A stretch of 64,000 nucleotides of DNA from assembly GCF_001017575.1 (NCBI RefSeq), contig NZ_CP011372.1, positions 558,001 through 622,000 on the forward strand, written 5' to 3'. The notes below the pieces were generated by a model. The model was given only the letters and a program-made list of their open reading frames with translations. It ran no database searches and was not told where the DNA came from. This DNA is from Campylobacter lari (GTDB lineage: Bacteria; Campylobacterota; Campylobacteria; Campylobacterales; Campylobacteraceae). The translations under genes and the position numbers were made by a program. This document shows positions 33,166 to 41,150 of the stretch, in pieces; within the stretch, counting starts at the first letter, position 1, and the number at the start of each line of letters is the position of its first letter.

Positions 33166-36100
33166 GCATAAGAGAATTTTTAAAAGAAAAACCAAGAGAA
33201 AGTGATATTTTAGCTTTTTTGCAGCAGGATAATAAAGATAAGAATGATTATTTAGATGAGTTAAGAAATGACATAGATAAAGCAATTACACAAAATAGAA
33301 ATAATATCTCAATATATAATATACAAGACCAAAATCTAACAAATCCACTCGGGCATATTAGTCAATACAAGCGAGATTTGTATGATTATGAAAATAATCA
33401 GGAAATGAATGCTGATGATTTAAGTGATTATATTTTAGATAAACAATCTCAATTTAATGCTTCTAAACCTATTTTTGCTGATGATAACGAAGTGGCGAGA
33501 AAAAGCAATCAATTTATGAAAGATTTAGGAGATGAGCTTCAAAAATCCGGAAGAGGAAAACTTTTACAAGATAGCGATGGTTCATATTGGGTTAAAGATG
33601 TAAAAGGCAATTATGCTAAGGTTCAAGGAAGCCTAATAGGTGACTTATATCGTGGGATTAGAGATAATGGTGCTAGTGTAGCACTAGGAACAGCAGGTGC
33701 AATTGGCGGTGGTATGTTAGGTGGTGGAGTTGGTATGGTTGCTGGGGGTGCATTAGGTGCATCTTTAGGGGCTGGATATGATTATTATGGGAACACAAAA
33801 GATACAAATCAGGAAGCAAATTTAAAAGAAGCTCTTATGCTTATGGGGGAAAATGCTGGACTTTCTTTAGTTGGAGATGCAGCTTTTGCCGGAGTAGCTA
33901 AAGGTGCAAGAGCTTTAAAAAATACATACGCTATGGCAAAAACAGGGTCAGCTGTTGGCAAAGATATGATAGATGGGATAGCTGTTAAGGGAAATAATCT
34001 AAAAGAAAACATAGGGGATAGGTTTAGAAGTGCAATGCCTACTTTTGTAAACGATGCTCTCTCAAGTGGTTTGGATACAACAAAGAATTATGTTAAAGAA
34101 ATATTAGATGAGAAGCAAACTGGACTTTATAATAATTTAAAAAATGATACTTATTTAAATCCTATAGAAGTTAATCAAGGCAATGTGTATGCGGATCTTT
34201 TAGCCAAAAAAGCTCAAAGCATAGCCGATATGTCAAAAAATAATCTTGTAAAAAATATTTCTCAAAAAACTGCAGATATTTCAACCGCAATAAGCAAAAA
34301 TATAGGCTCAAAAGAAACAGCACTTAGCCACCAAGAACTTTTAAATATGTCTTTTATGGATAATGATTTAGCTAATGTATTAGCACAAAATGTAAAAGAC
34401 AATCCTCAACTTGCAAATAAACTTTTAAATGCCTTATCATCTAGTGACAAGGCTCTTTTAGATGAGCTAGGCATAAGTGATGATATTGGTGCAAAAATTT
34501 TATACGATTTAAAAGAGAGTAGAGCTAAAAGAGCTTATGATGAATTTGGTGCAGGCTTAGATAAGCTTGAAAAATTAAACCCAAATGGAGTAGAAATTGA
34601 TAAACAAATATTTAGAGAATTAGCTGATAATGCAGGGGTTTATAGTGAGGCAACTCCGACTATTGTTAGAAGTTTTTTAAAAAGATTAGATAATGGAGAA
34701 CTAGATGGAAAAAGTGTTAAGCAAATTTATGATGAAGTTAGTGCAATTAGTGACAAACTAAAAGGCGAGCAATCTTATAATTATAAAGAATTTTTAAATA
34801 GTGTTAAAGATGAACTTTTAAACTCTTTGGTTAAAAATTCAAGCGACCCTAAACTTGCAAAAGAAATTTTAGAAAAAACAAGATCTGACTATGCTAAATT
34901 CAAAAAATATTATGATAGTGAAATTGGTAAAAAGCTAGATGGTAGCGAAGAGGATATAAGTAAAAAATTAAACAAACTCATCAACAATACAAATGATAAT
35001 AAAAATTATGAAGCTATAACTAAAGGCTTAAATCCGCAAGAAATAGCGGTAATTGATGAAGAATTTATCAAAAGAAACATTGCAAAATACACAAAAGAGT
35101 TTGATGGCAAAAAAGTTTTAGATTATGAAAGTTTTTTAGAAAGTACTAAGCATTTTAATCCAAAGAGTGAAACTGGGAAAATCAAAATGGAAACCTTAAA
35201 AGCTATGGGGCGACTTAGAAAAAATATGAAACCAATATACCAGTCTTTAGCTACAACAAAAATGGAAAAACAAGGCAAAAGCATAGCTACAACTATAGAT
35301 GGCAGGGCTATGATGATGTTTATTAATCAATTTAGTGATTATATAGCTTTTTATTTTGGGAGAATGTTTGGGCTTGGAAAACAAGCAGGAATGAGAATAC
35401 AATATCGCCGTATGGTAAATAACATTAATAACTTTCAAGATTTTAAAACACAAACAAAAGAGTTTATCAATAGCATAAAGGATAAGTATATTAAGGAGCA
35501 GGCTCAAAAGTTAGATGCCGAATTTAAAGCTAAAGTTAAAGATTTAATCAAAGGCGATAACTTTTATATGGATAAGCCTGATCCTAAATATGCTAAAAGT
35601 GATTATACTGCTAAATTTAATGTAGAAAAATGGATTAATAATGTTACAGGAATTTTAAAAGATGAATGGGTAGTGAATTTAAAAGCTATGGCTAAAAAAC
35701 ACCCTGAAATGTTTAAAAATGAAGCAGATGTATTTAGGGTGATTAAAGAGATAAAGGACAATCCTACGCATTTTTTTAAAAACTATGATGATGAGGTGGC
35801 ATTAATAGCTAAACCTTTAAAAGATAATAAGGTTGGTAATATAGCCATAAAAAAAGATAGTGGCAAAATTATACACATTAATAAAACAAAAGATAAAGAT
35901 TTGGAGAGATTAAATCGTAGAAATAAAGAAATGCTGACAGGTACGCCAACTCCTGCAACCACTAAAGGCAGTACTACCAATGTGGAAGGCGGTTTATTAC
36001 AGCATTCTTTCAAACATTCTACCCAAGATAAACCTAAAGAAAACTTAATTGAGAAATTAAAGGAGGATAGGAAAAACAAGAAAAGTGTTAAAGAAAAACT

Positions 36101-36707
36101 TGATGAAAAAATCAAAAATCAAAAAGAGAATGATGAGGATAAATGGAAAAGATTTGATAATTTTTTAAAAGAGAATAAAGACTATAATCTTGATGTTATG
36201 GGTAATTTAGATGTTGTCACTAGAGAATTTATACTCAATGCTAAAAAAAAGACACATAAAGGTAAAAAAGCTGATATACCTGATCTAATGCGTTCTAAAA
36301 TAGAAAATGAATTAAACATCAAACCTTTAAAAGAATTTGGAAAAAATTACGCAGAGTATTACCATGATGGAAAGGGTGCTTTGCAAAAATTACTCATTGA
36401 AAAACAAGGGCAAGTAGCAGGTGCTTTTCATAGAAAAGACTTGGGAGATATTGATTTGGTTTGGGGAGAAGTAACAGATAAGATAAAACATAAAGGCTAT
36501 GGTTTAGCTCATATTATCGATAAACACCCTGATTTTTATGTAAAAATGATTGATGAGATTGTTGAGAAAGGGGAAGTAAAGAAAAGCCATAATGGATTTA
36601 ATATTATATATAAAGACTATAGATTGGGGCTAAATGAAGGTTGGAACGAAAAAGGTCAAAAGATAGGTAATAACAAATGGGTTGTTACTGCTTTTGAAAA
36701 GATTTAA
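33162..36707 (+). CDS. Giant virion (ejection) protein with C-terminal PBECR-type ribonuclease domain
   Basis: An 1181-residue protein. A glycine-rich hydrophobic segment (LGTAGAIGGGMLGGGVGMVA, about 175-205) could insert in membranes. Long helical, charged regions follow, then a Lys-rich hinge (about 960-1010). The last 100 residues hold GAFHRKDLGDIDLVWGEV and KGYGLAHIIDKHPDF, the signature of the phage Barnase-EndoU-ColicinE5/D-RelE-like (PBECR) nuclease domain. I infer it is packaged, ejected with DNA, and cleaves host RNA on entry. Two terminator hairpins follow. Confidence 0.7.
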   Translation: MSIREFLKEKPRESDILAFLQQDNKDKNDYLDELRNDIDKAITQNRNNISIYNIQDQNLTNPLGHISQYKRDLYDYENNQEMNADDLSDYILDKQSQFNASKPIFADDNEVARKSNQFMKDLGDELQKSGRGKLLQDSDGSYWVKDVKGNYAKVQGSLIGDLYRGIRDNGASVALGTAGAIGGGMLGGGVGMVAGGALGASLGAGYDYYGNTKDTNQEANLKEALMLMGENAGLSLVGDAAFAGVAKGARALKNTYAMAKTGSAVGKDMIDGIAVKGNNLKENIGDRFRSAMPTFVNDALSSGLDTTKNYVKEILDEKQTGLYNNLKNDTYLNPIEVNQGNVYADLLAKKAQSIADMSKNNLVKNISQKTADISTAISKNIGSKETALSHQELLNMSFMDNDLANVLAQNVKDNPQLANKLLNALSSSDKALLDELGISDDIGAKILYDLKESRAKRAYDEFGAGLDKLEKLNPNGVEIDKQIFRELADNAGVYSEATPTIVRSFLKRLDNGELDGKSVKQIYDEVSAISDKLKGEQSYNYKEFLNSVKDELLNSLVKNSSDPKLAKEILEKTRSDYAKFKKYYDSEIGKKLDGSEEDISKKLNKLINNTNDNKNYEAITKGLNPQEIAVIDEEFIKRNIAKYTKEFDGKKVLDYESFLESTKHFNPKSETGKIKMETLKAMGRLRKNMKPIYQSLATTKMEKQGKSIATTIDGRAMMMFINQFSDYIAFYFGRMFGLGKQAGMRIQYRRMVNNINNFQDFKTQTKEFINSIKDKYIKEQAQKLDAEFKAKVKDLIKGDNFYMDKPDPKYAKSDYTAKFNVEKWINNVTGILKDEWVVNLKAMAKKHPEMFKNEADVFRVIKEIKDNPTHFFKNYDDEVALIAKPLKDNKVGNIAIKKDSGKIIHINKTKDKDLERLNRRNKEMLTGTPTPATTKGSTTNVEGGLLQHSFKHSTQDKPKENLIEKLKEDRKNKKSVKEKLDEKIKNQKENDEDKWKRFDNFLKENKDYNLDVMGNLDVVTREFILNAKKKTHKGKKADIPDLMRSKIENELNIKPLKEFGKNYAEYYHDGKGALQKLLIEKQGQVAGAFHRKDLGDIDLVWGEVTDKIKHKGYGLAHIIDKHPDFYVKMIDEIVEKGEVKKSHNGFNIIYKDYRLGLNEGWNEKGQKIGNNKWVVTAFEKI

Positions 36708-36711
36708 GAGA

Positions 36712-36743
36712 AAAAGCAAGAAGGTAGCAACTCTCTTGCTTTT
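36712..36743 (+). terminator. Intrinsic terminator after the giant virion gene
   Basis: AAAAGCAAGA and TCTTGCTTTT form a perfect 10-bp stem with a 12-base loop, 5 bases after the stop. The T-rich arm serves as the tail. Confidence 0.7.
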
Positions 36744-36746
36744 ATA

Positions 36747-36766
36747 AAGGGCGAGATTCTGCCCTT
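36747..36766. terminator. Second hairpin, possibly for the converging cassette
   Basis: AAGGGC/GCCCTT, 6-bp stem, 8-base loop, 59 bases from the stop of the leftward cassette. It may end transcription from either side. Confidence 0.45.
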
Positions 36767-36824
36767 AAACTCTTAATTAAAATTCTAACAAACAAAGCTA
36801 AAAACAAAATTAATTGTTTAAATA

Positions 36825-37646
36825 CTATATTTTGGTAATTTCTTGAACTATTTTTTTAAATTCTACTAAAATATCAATATTATTGTGTCCTAAATTTTTA
36901 TATTCACTAATTCTTAAGTTAAACAATCGATTTTTAATATTCATAGGCAAAACTGAATAATCAAGCATAAAATAATCTTTAATTATAATTTTATAACAAT
37001 CGAGCGTTCCTCGTTTAATATGGTTTATTGCTCGTTCAATATTTTTTAAAAAAATATCAGTGTTTTCATCTTTATCGGATAAAGAGTAGGCGGTGCAAAC
37101 ATGAGACATAAAATTATTAAATTCTATTAATGCCTGTTTTGGAATATTCCCAATATGGTTAAAATCAATATTATCAATTATCTTATCCATAACATCTTTC
37201 TCTTTAAAATCAAAATAGTAAAACATTCTTCTAGATATATTTTCTTTAGCAATAACTTTGCGCCCATCTTTTTGTATTTTTTGTCTAAATTGTAAAAAAA
37301 ACTGTATTGATTTTAAAAATTCGTGCAAATAAACTTTATTATCATTTTGTAAAAAATTATTTAATTTTTTATTAAGAGCTATTGTAGAGCTATATTGACA
37401 GGATATATCATATTTTTTAGAATTTTCTAAAACAAATTTAACTATTTTGCGCCTAAATTCGATAAATTTTGCTTCTTTATCAGCTTCTTTAATACAATCA
37501 TTCATAATAACAGTTACACAAAATAAAAGCATTTCTTTATAATAAGAATACTGCCTTCCATGAACTAGTGATAATTTCAAATCAAGCTGAATAAAATAAT
37601 CATACAGAGTAAAAAATTTGTTAATTATTGGTGCAGAATTTGCCAT
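36825..37646 (-). CDS. Unknown helical protein of an inverted accessory cassette
   Basis: A 273-residue, mostly helical cytosolic protein starting MANSAPIINKFFTLYDYFIQ. FNNFMSHVCTAYSLSDKDEN followed by NIERAINHIKRGTLDCYKII gives paired helices with conserved-looking Arg and His (RAINH, KRGTLD), vaguely like HEPN-type proteins, but the classical R-x4-6-H is not certain. It runs against the late operon and follows a 68-residue acidic protein by 9 bases. Candidates are an abortive-infection or toxin component; no family is claimed. Confidence 0.5.
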   Translation of the reverse strand: MANSAPIINKFFTLYDYFIQLDLKLSLVHGRQYSYYKEMLLFCVTVIMNDCIKEADKEAKFIEFRRKIVKFVLENSKKYDISCQYSSTIALNKKLNNFLQNDNKVYLHEFLKSIQFFLQFRQKIQKDGRKVIAKENISRRMFYYFDFKEKDVMDKIIDNIDFNHIGNIPKQALIEFNNFMSHVCTAYSLSDKDENTDIFLKNIERAINHIKRGTLDCYKIIIKDYFMLDYSVLPMNIKNRLFNLRISEYKNLGHNNIDILVEFKKIVQEITKI

Positions 37647-37655
37647 GATTAATAA

Positions 37656-37862
37656 TTATAAGTTATTTTCTTTGATAAATTGTTCTATTTCTTCATCAGT
37701 AACTTTTATTTCATCTGAAGATTTTAAATTTGGATTACAAATATCACCTTTTCCATAAATATCACTAGTATTTGAAAAACAAGCTTCATTATTTTTCAAA
37801 TTTTCAAAAAAATCTAATAATTCTTTATCTTTAATTTTAGGGAATAAAAAGAAATCTGACAT
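37656..37862 (-). CDS. Small acidic protein, possible antitoxin of the inverted cassette
   Basis: A 68-residue acidic protein (MSDFFLFPKIKDKELLDFFE ... EEIEQFIKENNL) preceding the helical protein with a 9-base gap. Size, charge and order (small gene first) resemble an antitoxin. No DNA-binding motif seen. ATG follows GAAGGAAGT. Confidence 0.5.
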   Translation of the reverse strand: MSDFFLFPKIKDKELLDFFENLKNNEACFSNTSDIYGKGDICNPNLKSSDEIKVTDEEIEQFIKENNL

Positions 37863-37938
37863 TTTTTACTTCCTTCAGTCGTATATTTATTATATAACAT
37901 AATAGGAGATTATGTTATATAATAAGCTGTATAAAAAT

Positions 37939-38004
37939 TATACTTATTTTATACTTATTTTATACTTATTTTATACTTATTTTTATACCATTTTATACTT
38001 ATTT
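37939..38004. repeat. 11-bp tandem repeat array
   Basis: TATACTTATTT occurs four times head to tail (37939-37982), then a degenerate copy with TATACC, then a fifth exact copy (37994-38004). It lies in the spacer between the leftward cassette and the small membrane-protein gene. The ATACTTAT core also forms half of the dyad at 38708-38727. Confidence 0.9.
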
Positions 38005-38105
38005 TATAAAAGGTTTTATAGATTTTGAAATTTCATCTAATGATAGATTTTAAGCTAATACAATATAGTATAATAGACTTTAGAAAAAGTAGACTAAGGA
38101 ATTAT

Positions 38106-38333
38106 ATGGAAATATTTCTGATTTGGCTTGTATTTGTTACGTTAGGTATATTTTTTGCTTTATACAAGAAGAGCAATAATATTACTAATAATATTGCAAA
38201 AATTTGTATGTGGATAGCTTCTATCCCTATTTTTATATTAAATATTATATTACAGTGTATAGGATTTATTTTTATTACAATTGCTTCAATCTTCAAACTA
38301 TTCTTAATATTAATAGGAAAAGATAAAGAGTAA
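38106..38333 (+). CDS. Small two- or three-helix membrane protein
   Basis: A 75-residue protein from ATG 38106, preceded by TAAGGAATT. Hydrophobic helices are IFLIWLVFVTLGIFFALYKK and a long WIASIPIFILNIILQCIGFI region, with a basic end (LIGKDKE). In-frame starts upstream lack a site. It stands beside the 11-bp repeat array in the accessory cassette. Possibly an immunity or exclusion protein; unknown. Confidence 0.6.
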   Translation: MEIFLIWLVFVTLGIFFALYKKSNNITNNIAKICMWIASIPIFILNIILQCIGFIFITIASIFKLFLILIGKDKE

Positions 38334-38381
38334 ATAAATTTATTTTCTATAGTTTTTTAAAAGTGCTTTAAAAAAATAAAT

Positions 38382-38609
38382 TTACAAAAATATATTATTT
38401 ATTTTCTCAATGTCTAGTATTTTATTTTTAATCTCATCATATGACTTACTTTTGATATAATTTTGTAGCCAGCTTTTTACCCAACGTGGAAAATCTTGCG
38501 AACTACCCCAATTATTTACTGAACTATACTGCATTCCAATTATTTGTGAAAATTCTTTTTTAGTTAAATTTGCTTGTTTTAAAAGACTGTTAAATTCATT
38601 CCTATCCAT
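38382..38609 (-). CDS. Cro/XRE-type helix-turn-helix protein
   Basis: A 75-residue protein with a clear HTH: SLLKQANLTKKEFSQIIGMQ then YSSVNNWGSSQDFPRWVKSW. It is divergent from the Rha gene, with a 20-bp perfect palindrome between them. It probably represses the Rha promoter and perhaps its own. A second Cro-like gene inside the late region is unusual. Confidence 0.75.
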   Translation of the reverse strand: MDRNEFNSLLKQANLTKKEFSQIIGMQYSSVNNWGSSQDFPRWVKSWLQNYIKSKSYDEIKNKILDIEKINNIFL

Positions 38610-38669
38610 TATTTATCCTTATTTAATTGCAATATTATATAAAAACATACTTAAATAATTATTTAAACC

Positions 38670-38698
38670 TTGACATAATAATTAAAAAATGATAATAT
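38670..38698 (+). promoter_or_regulatory. Predicted sigma-70 promoter of the Rha gene
   Basis: TTGACA (38670-38675) and TAATAT (38693-38698) with 17-base spacing. The other Rha-like gene (12139-12819) also has a rare consensus TTGACA. Confidence 0.5.
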
Positions 38699-38707
38699 AT
38701 AAAATAT

Positions 38708-38727
38708 AAATACTTATATAAGTATTT
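38708..38727. promoter_or_regulatory. 20-bp perfect palindrome, candidate operator
   Basis: AAATACTTATATAAGTATTT is a perfect dyad just after the predicted Rha promoter, 26 bases before the ATG. Binding here would block transcription; the XRE protein 38382-38609 is the obvious candidate. Confidence 0.6.
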
Positions 38728-38752
38728 ATTATCAAAACAAAAAGGGAAAAAA

Positions 38753-39478
38753 ATGGAAAAATTAGCTGTAATTAATGGCGTAGGTGTAGAGTTGGAGGTA
38801 GCCAACGACCAAGTAACGACTACCTCTTTAGATATCGCGGCTGTTTTTAATAAACGCCACGATAATATTATAGCAAAAATTGAAACTTTCCCAAAGGATA
38901 GTTTCACTGACCTTAATTTTAAGGCGAGTAAATATACTGATAGCACGGGTAGAGTTTTACCTTGTTATAAAATCACTCGAGATGGCTTTTCTTTACTTGT
39001 TATGGGGTTTACAGGAGAGAAAGCTTATAAATGGAAGTTAGCTTTTATTAATGCTTTCAATGAAATGGAAAAACGCTTAAAAAACCTCGAACAAGAGCAA
39101 ATGCAAAAACTAGCTTTTAGACAGAGCTTAGGTTACAAATCTCAACTTAAACAGCAAAAGCTAAAATATGAAAATGAGATTAAAGCTTTAAAGTATGATT
39201 TAGAACATAAAAACGAGCTAAGCTTTAAAAGAAAACTTAGCAATGAAGAATTATTAGAGCTTAGGAAATTTCTAGCAAAAGATTATGAAATAGTTTGTTT
39301 TAAAAAATGGGAGTATATGTTATTTGCTGAAAGCGTTTCAAGAAAAAACTATAAACTAGACAAAGCAAATGGTTTTTGTATTTATAAAAGTATAGAAGAA
39401 AAGTTTAATTCTAGGCTTGATTATTATAAACATTATGATGAATATGAAGAAAAGTGGGGTAACTTATTAAGAAGGTAA
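38753..39478 (+). CDS. rha: Rha-family phage regulatory protein
   Basis: A 241-residue protein with an N-terminal Rha (pRha) domain: VTTTSLDIAAVFNKRHDNII, FPKDSF...NFKASKYTDSTGR, YKITRDGFSLLVMGFTGEKA. The charged core LKNLEQEQMQKLAFRQSLGY onward is almost identical to that of the protein at 12139-12819. Rha proteins are DNA-associated lytic regulators that interfere with some lysogens. ATG follows AAAAGGGAAAAAA. It is placed between the virion block and the coat gene, with its own promoter. Confidence 0.85.
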   Translation: MEKLAVINGVGVELEVANDQVTTTSLDIAAVFNKRHDNIIAKIETFPKDSFTDLNFKASKYTDSTGRVLPCYKITRDGFSLLVMGFTGEKAYKWKLAFINAFNEMEKRLKNLEQEQMQKLAFRQSLGYKSQLKQQKLKYENEIKALKYDLEHKNELSFKRKLSNEELLELRKFLAKDYEIVCFKKWEYMLFAESVSRKNYKLDKANGFCIYKSIEEKFNSRLDYYKHYDEYEEKWGNLLRR

Positions 39479-39492
39479 AAGTTTTTTAATTT

Positions 39493-39518
39493 ATTTCAAA
39501 ATATACTAGTTTTGAAAT
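39493..39518 (+). terminator. Hairpin after the Rha gene
   Basis: ATTTCAAAA/TTTTGAAAT, 9-bp perfect stem with 8-base loop, 15 bases after the Rha stop. AT-rich and without a clear T tail; may be a weak terminator or processing site. Confidence 0.4.
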
Positions 39519-39531
39519 AGCCATTTTTGTC

Positions 39532-39562
39532 AAAATCTCCAAAAAATATCAAAGGAGATTTT
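39532..39562 (+). promoter_or_regulatory. Hairpin that hides the coat-protein ribosome site
   Basis: AAAATCTCC (39532-39540) pairs perfectly with GGAGATTTT (39554-39562), which contains the AGGAG ribosome site of the coat gene (ATG 39566). The loop is 13 bases. The closed form should block initiation. Confidence 0.55.
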
Positions 39563-39565
39563 AAA

Positions 39566-40582
39566 ATGGCTTTGTCATCTATGGACTTTACCCCACCAGC
39601 AACACAAAATGTTAAATTAAAACCTAGCGTATATGAAAAGATTATACAAATAGGTGCAAGCGAGACACCACTTTTAAACAAAATAGGCACATCAAGTGTT
39701 ACAAGCCCACTGTTGCATTCTTGGCTTACAGACACATTAGCAGACCCAAAGAAGAATGCTAATTTGGAATTAAGTAAATTTAATGGCGAAACAAAAAACA
39801 CAACTCAAAAAACATCTAATGCAACACAAATTTTTATTACAGAAGTTTCAGTTACCACGGCTTTAATGAAAGCTAAACAATATGGTGGCAATGAGATGGA
39901 ATATCAAGTTGGTAAAAAGACAAAAGAGCATAAAAGAGATATAGAATATGCTTTATTTGGATTGGGTCGTGATAGTGATGTTAAAAAATCAGTTTTTAAA
40001 GAGCATATTCAAGCGCAAAATGGTGTAAGTGGAGAAATGGCAGGATTGTTTCACTATATAGCAAAAGGAGAAACAAGCTTTAGTGGTGGAAAAAGAGGCA
40101 ATGTATTAGCATTTGATGAAGCAAAAGATTGGAGCGGAACTCCTAGCTTGCTTACTGAAGATAAATTAAGTCAAATTTTACAAAGCATTTGGGATAGTGG
40201 TGCTACACCTAAAGATGTATTTTTAGGAGCTAGTTTAAAACCGGCTATTAATAAACTCGCTACTAGGATTTTTGGAAATGAGAAAAATCTAGTTGGAAAT
40301 GTTATGAGCCTTGAGACAGATTTTGGAACAATCAATTTTCACTTACATAGACTATTAAGCCCTAAATATGGATTAGGTGATGTTTTAATAGCAGGTGATT
40401 TTGAGTTTATGAAACACGGGCTTTACATTCCTACTTTTATTGAAGATGTACCTACTGATGCAACAGCAAAAGCAAAAAGATTTTACACTCAAAGCACATT
40501 AGAAGTAAGAAATGCTGATGCATTTGCTATAGGTGTTGGGCTTAGTGGCGTAGAAGGTGGAGCTTTAAAGCTTAAAAAATGA
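39566..40582 (+). CDS. Major capsid protein (SU10-like)
   Basis: A 338-residue protein of the SU10-type major capsid family, HK97-fold. Typical stretches are VYEKIIQIGASETPLLNKIG, LLHSWLTDTLADPKKNANLE, KAKQYGGNEMEYQVGKKTKE, ALFGLGRDS, and RVFLGASLKPAINKLAT-like sequence toward the C-terminus. ATG 39566 follows AAAGGAGATTTTAAA, the best site in the region. Normally this gene follows the scaffold; here four ejection-type genes and an accessory cassette intervene. Confidence 0.75.
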   Translation: MALSSMDFTPPATQNVKLKPSVYEKIIQIGASETPLLNKIGTSSVTSPLLHSWLTDTLADPKKNANLELSKFNGETKNTTQKTSNATQIFITEVSVTTALMKAKQYGGNEMEYQVGKKTKEHKRDIEYALFGLGRDSDVKKSVFKEHIQAQNGVSGEMAGLFHYIAKGETSFSGGKRGNVLAFDEAKDWSGTPSLLTEDKLSQILQSIWDSGATPKDVFLGASLKPAINKLATRIFGNEKNLVGNVMSLETDFGTINFHLHRLLSPKYGLGDVLIAGDFEFMKHGLYIPTFIEDVPTDATAKAKRFYTQSTLEVRNADAFAIGVGLSGVEGGALKLKK

Positions 40583-40977
40583 AAAGTGTATTAGTTAGGG
40601 ATATTATCTTAAAGAAAATGTCCAAAGAAAGAACTAGTGTTGATGATAAATTTATAAAAGCCTATATTATGGAGGCTTTTTATTATATTTGTGGCAAATG
40701 TGAGCCTAGTGTACTCACTAAAACCATAAGAGAAGATGACCAAGTGGTCTTAAGAAACACTAGAAACAATGCATTTTTGATAGTCCCTGATGAGCCAAAT
40801 TTTGAAGATGAACAAGAACATTTAATGATAGATGAAAGCCTTTGCTACGCTGTTATTAATTATGTATGTTTTTTGATGAGCAAAGGCGAAAATGTGATGT
40901 ATTTAAAGCTTTGCAATGAAATTATCAATGATTATATTAGTAACGATGGAAAGGAGCTTGAAAATGCACACTTGTGA
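40579..40977 (+). CDS. Probable head completion/adaptor protein
   Basis: A 132-residue helical protein (MKSVLVRDIILKKMSKERTS ...) that overlaps the coat stop by 4 bases. Position directly after the major capsid gene and size fit a gp6-like head-tail adaptor. No conserved motif can be named. Confidence 0.5.
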   Translation: MKSVLVRDIILKKMSKERTSVDDKFIKAYIMEAFYYICGKCEPSVLTKTIREDDQVVLRNTRNNAFLIVPDEPNFEDEQEHLMIDESLCYAVINYVCFLMSKGENVMYLKLCNEIINDYISNDGKELENAHL

Positions 40978-41149
40978 TACATATAAAAAATTTATCAGAG
41001 CAAAGAGTTATGATGATTATGAAAAAAGTATTACAAACTTAGATTTTATAGCTTATTTGGATACTAAAAAATGGCTTGAAGCAATGGATGATTTGTTGTT
41101 TTTTTGCCAAAGAAGAATAAAAGATAGCGATTTTTATACAGGGGAATAA
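40964..41149 (+). CDS. Small hypothetical head/tail protein
   Basis: A 61-residue protein from ATG 40964 (MHTCDTYKKFIRAKSYDDYE) after AAAGGAGCTTGAAA. An in-frame ATG at 40916 lacks a site. It overlaps the upstream gene by 14 bases and ends 1 base before the fibre gene. No family recognised. Confidence 0.55.
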   Translation: MHTCDTYKKFIRAKSYDDYEKSITNLDFIAYLDTKKWLEAMDDLLFFCQRRIKDSDFYTGE

Positions 41150-41150
41150 A

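Noticed and set aside
36825-37646. HEPN ribonuclease
   Set aside because: Arg and His are close together, but the R-x4-6-H spacing is not convincing; left as unknown.
37939-38004. 11-bp array as a replication origin with iterons
   Set aside because: It is far from the replication genes (25.3-27.3 kb) and inside the late region; a regulator-binding array is likelier.
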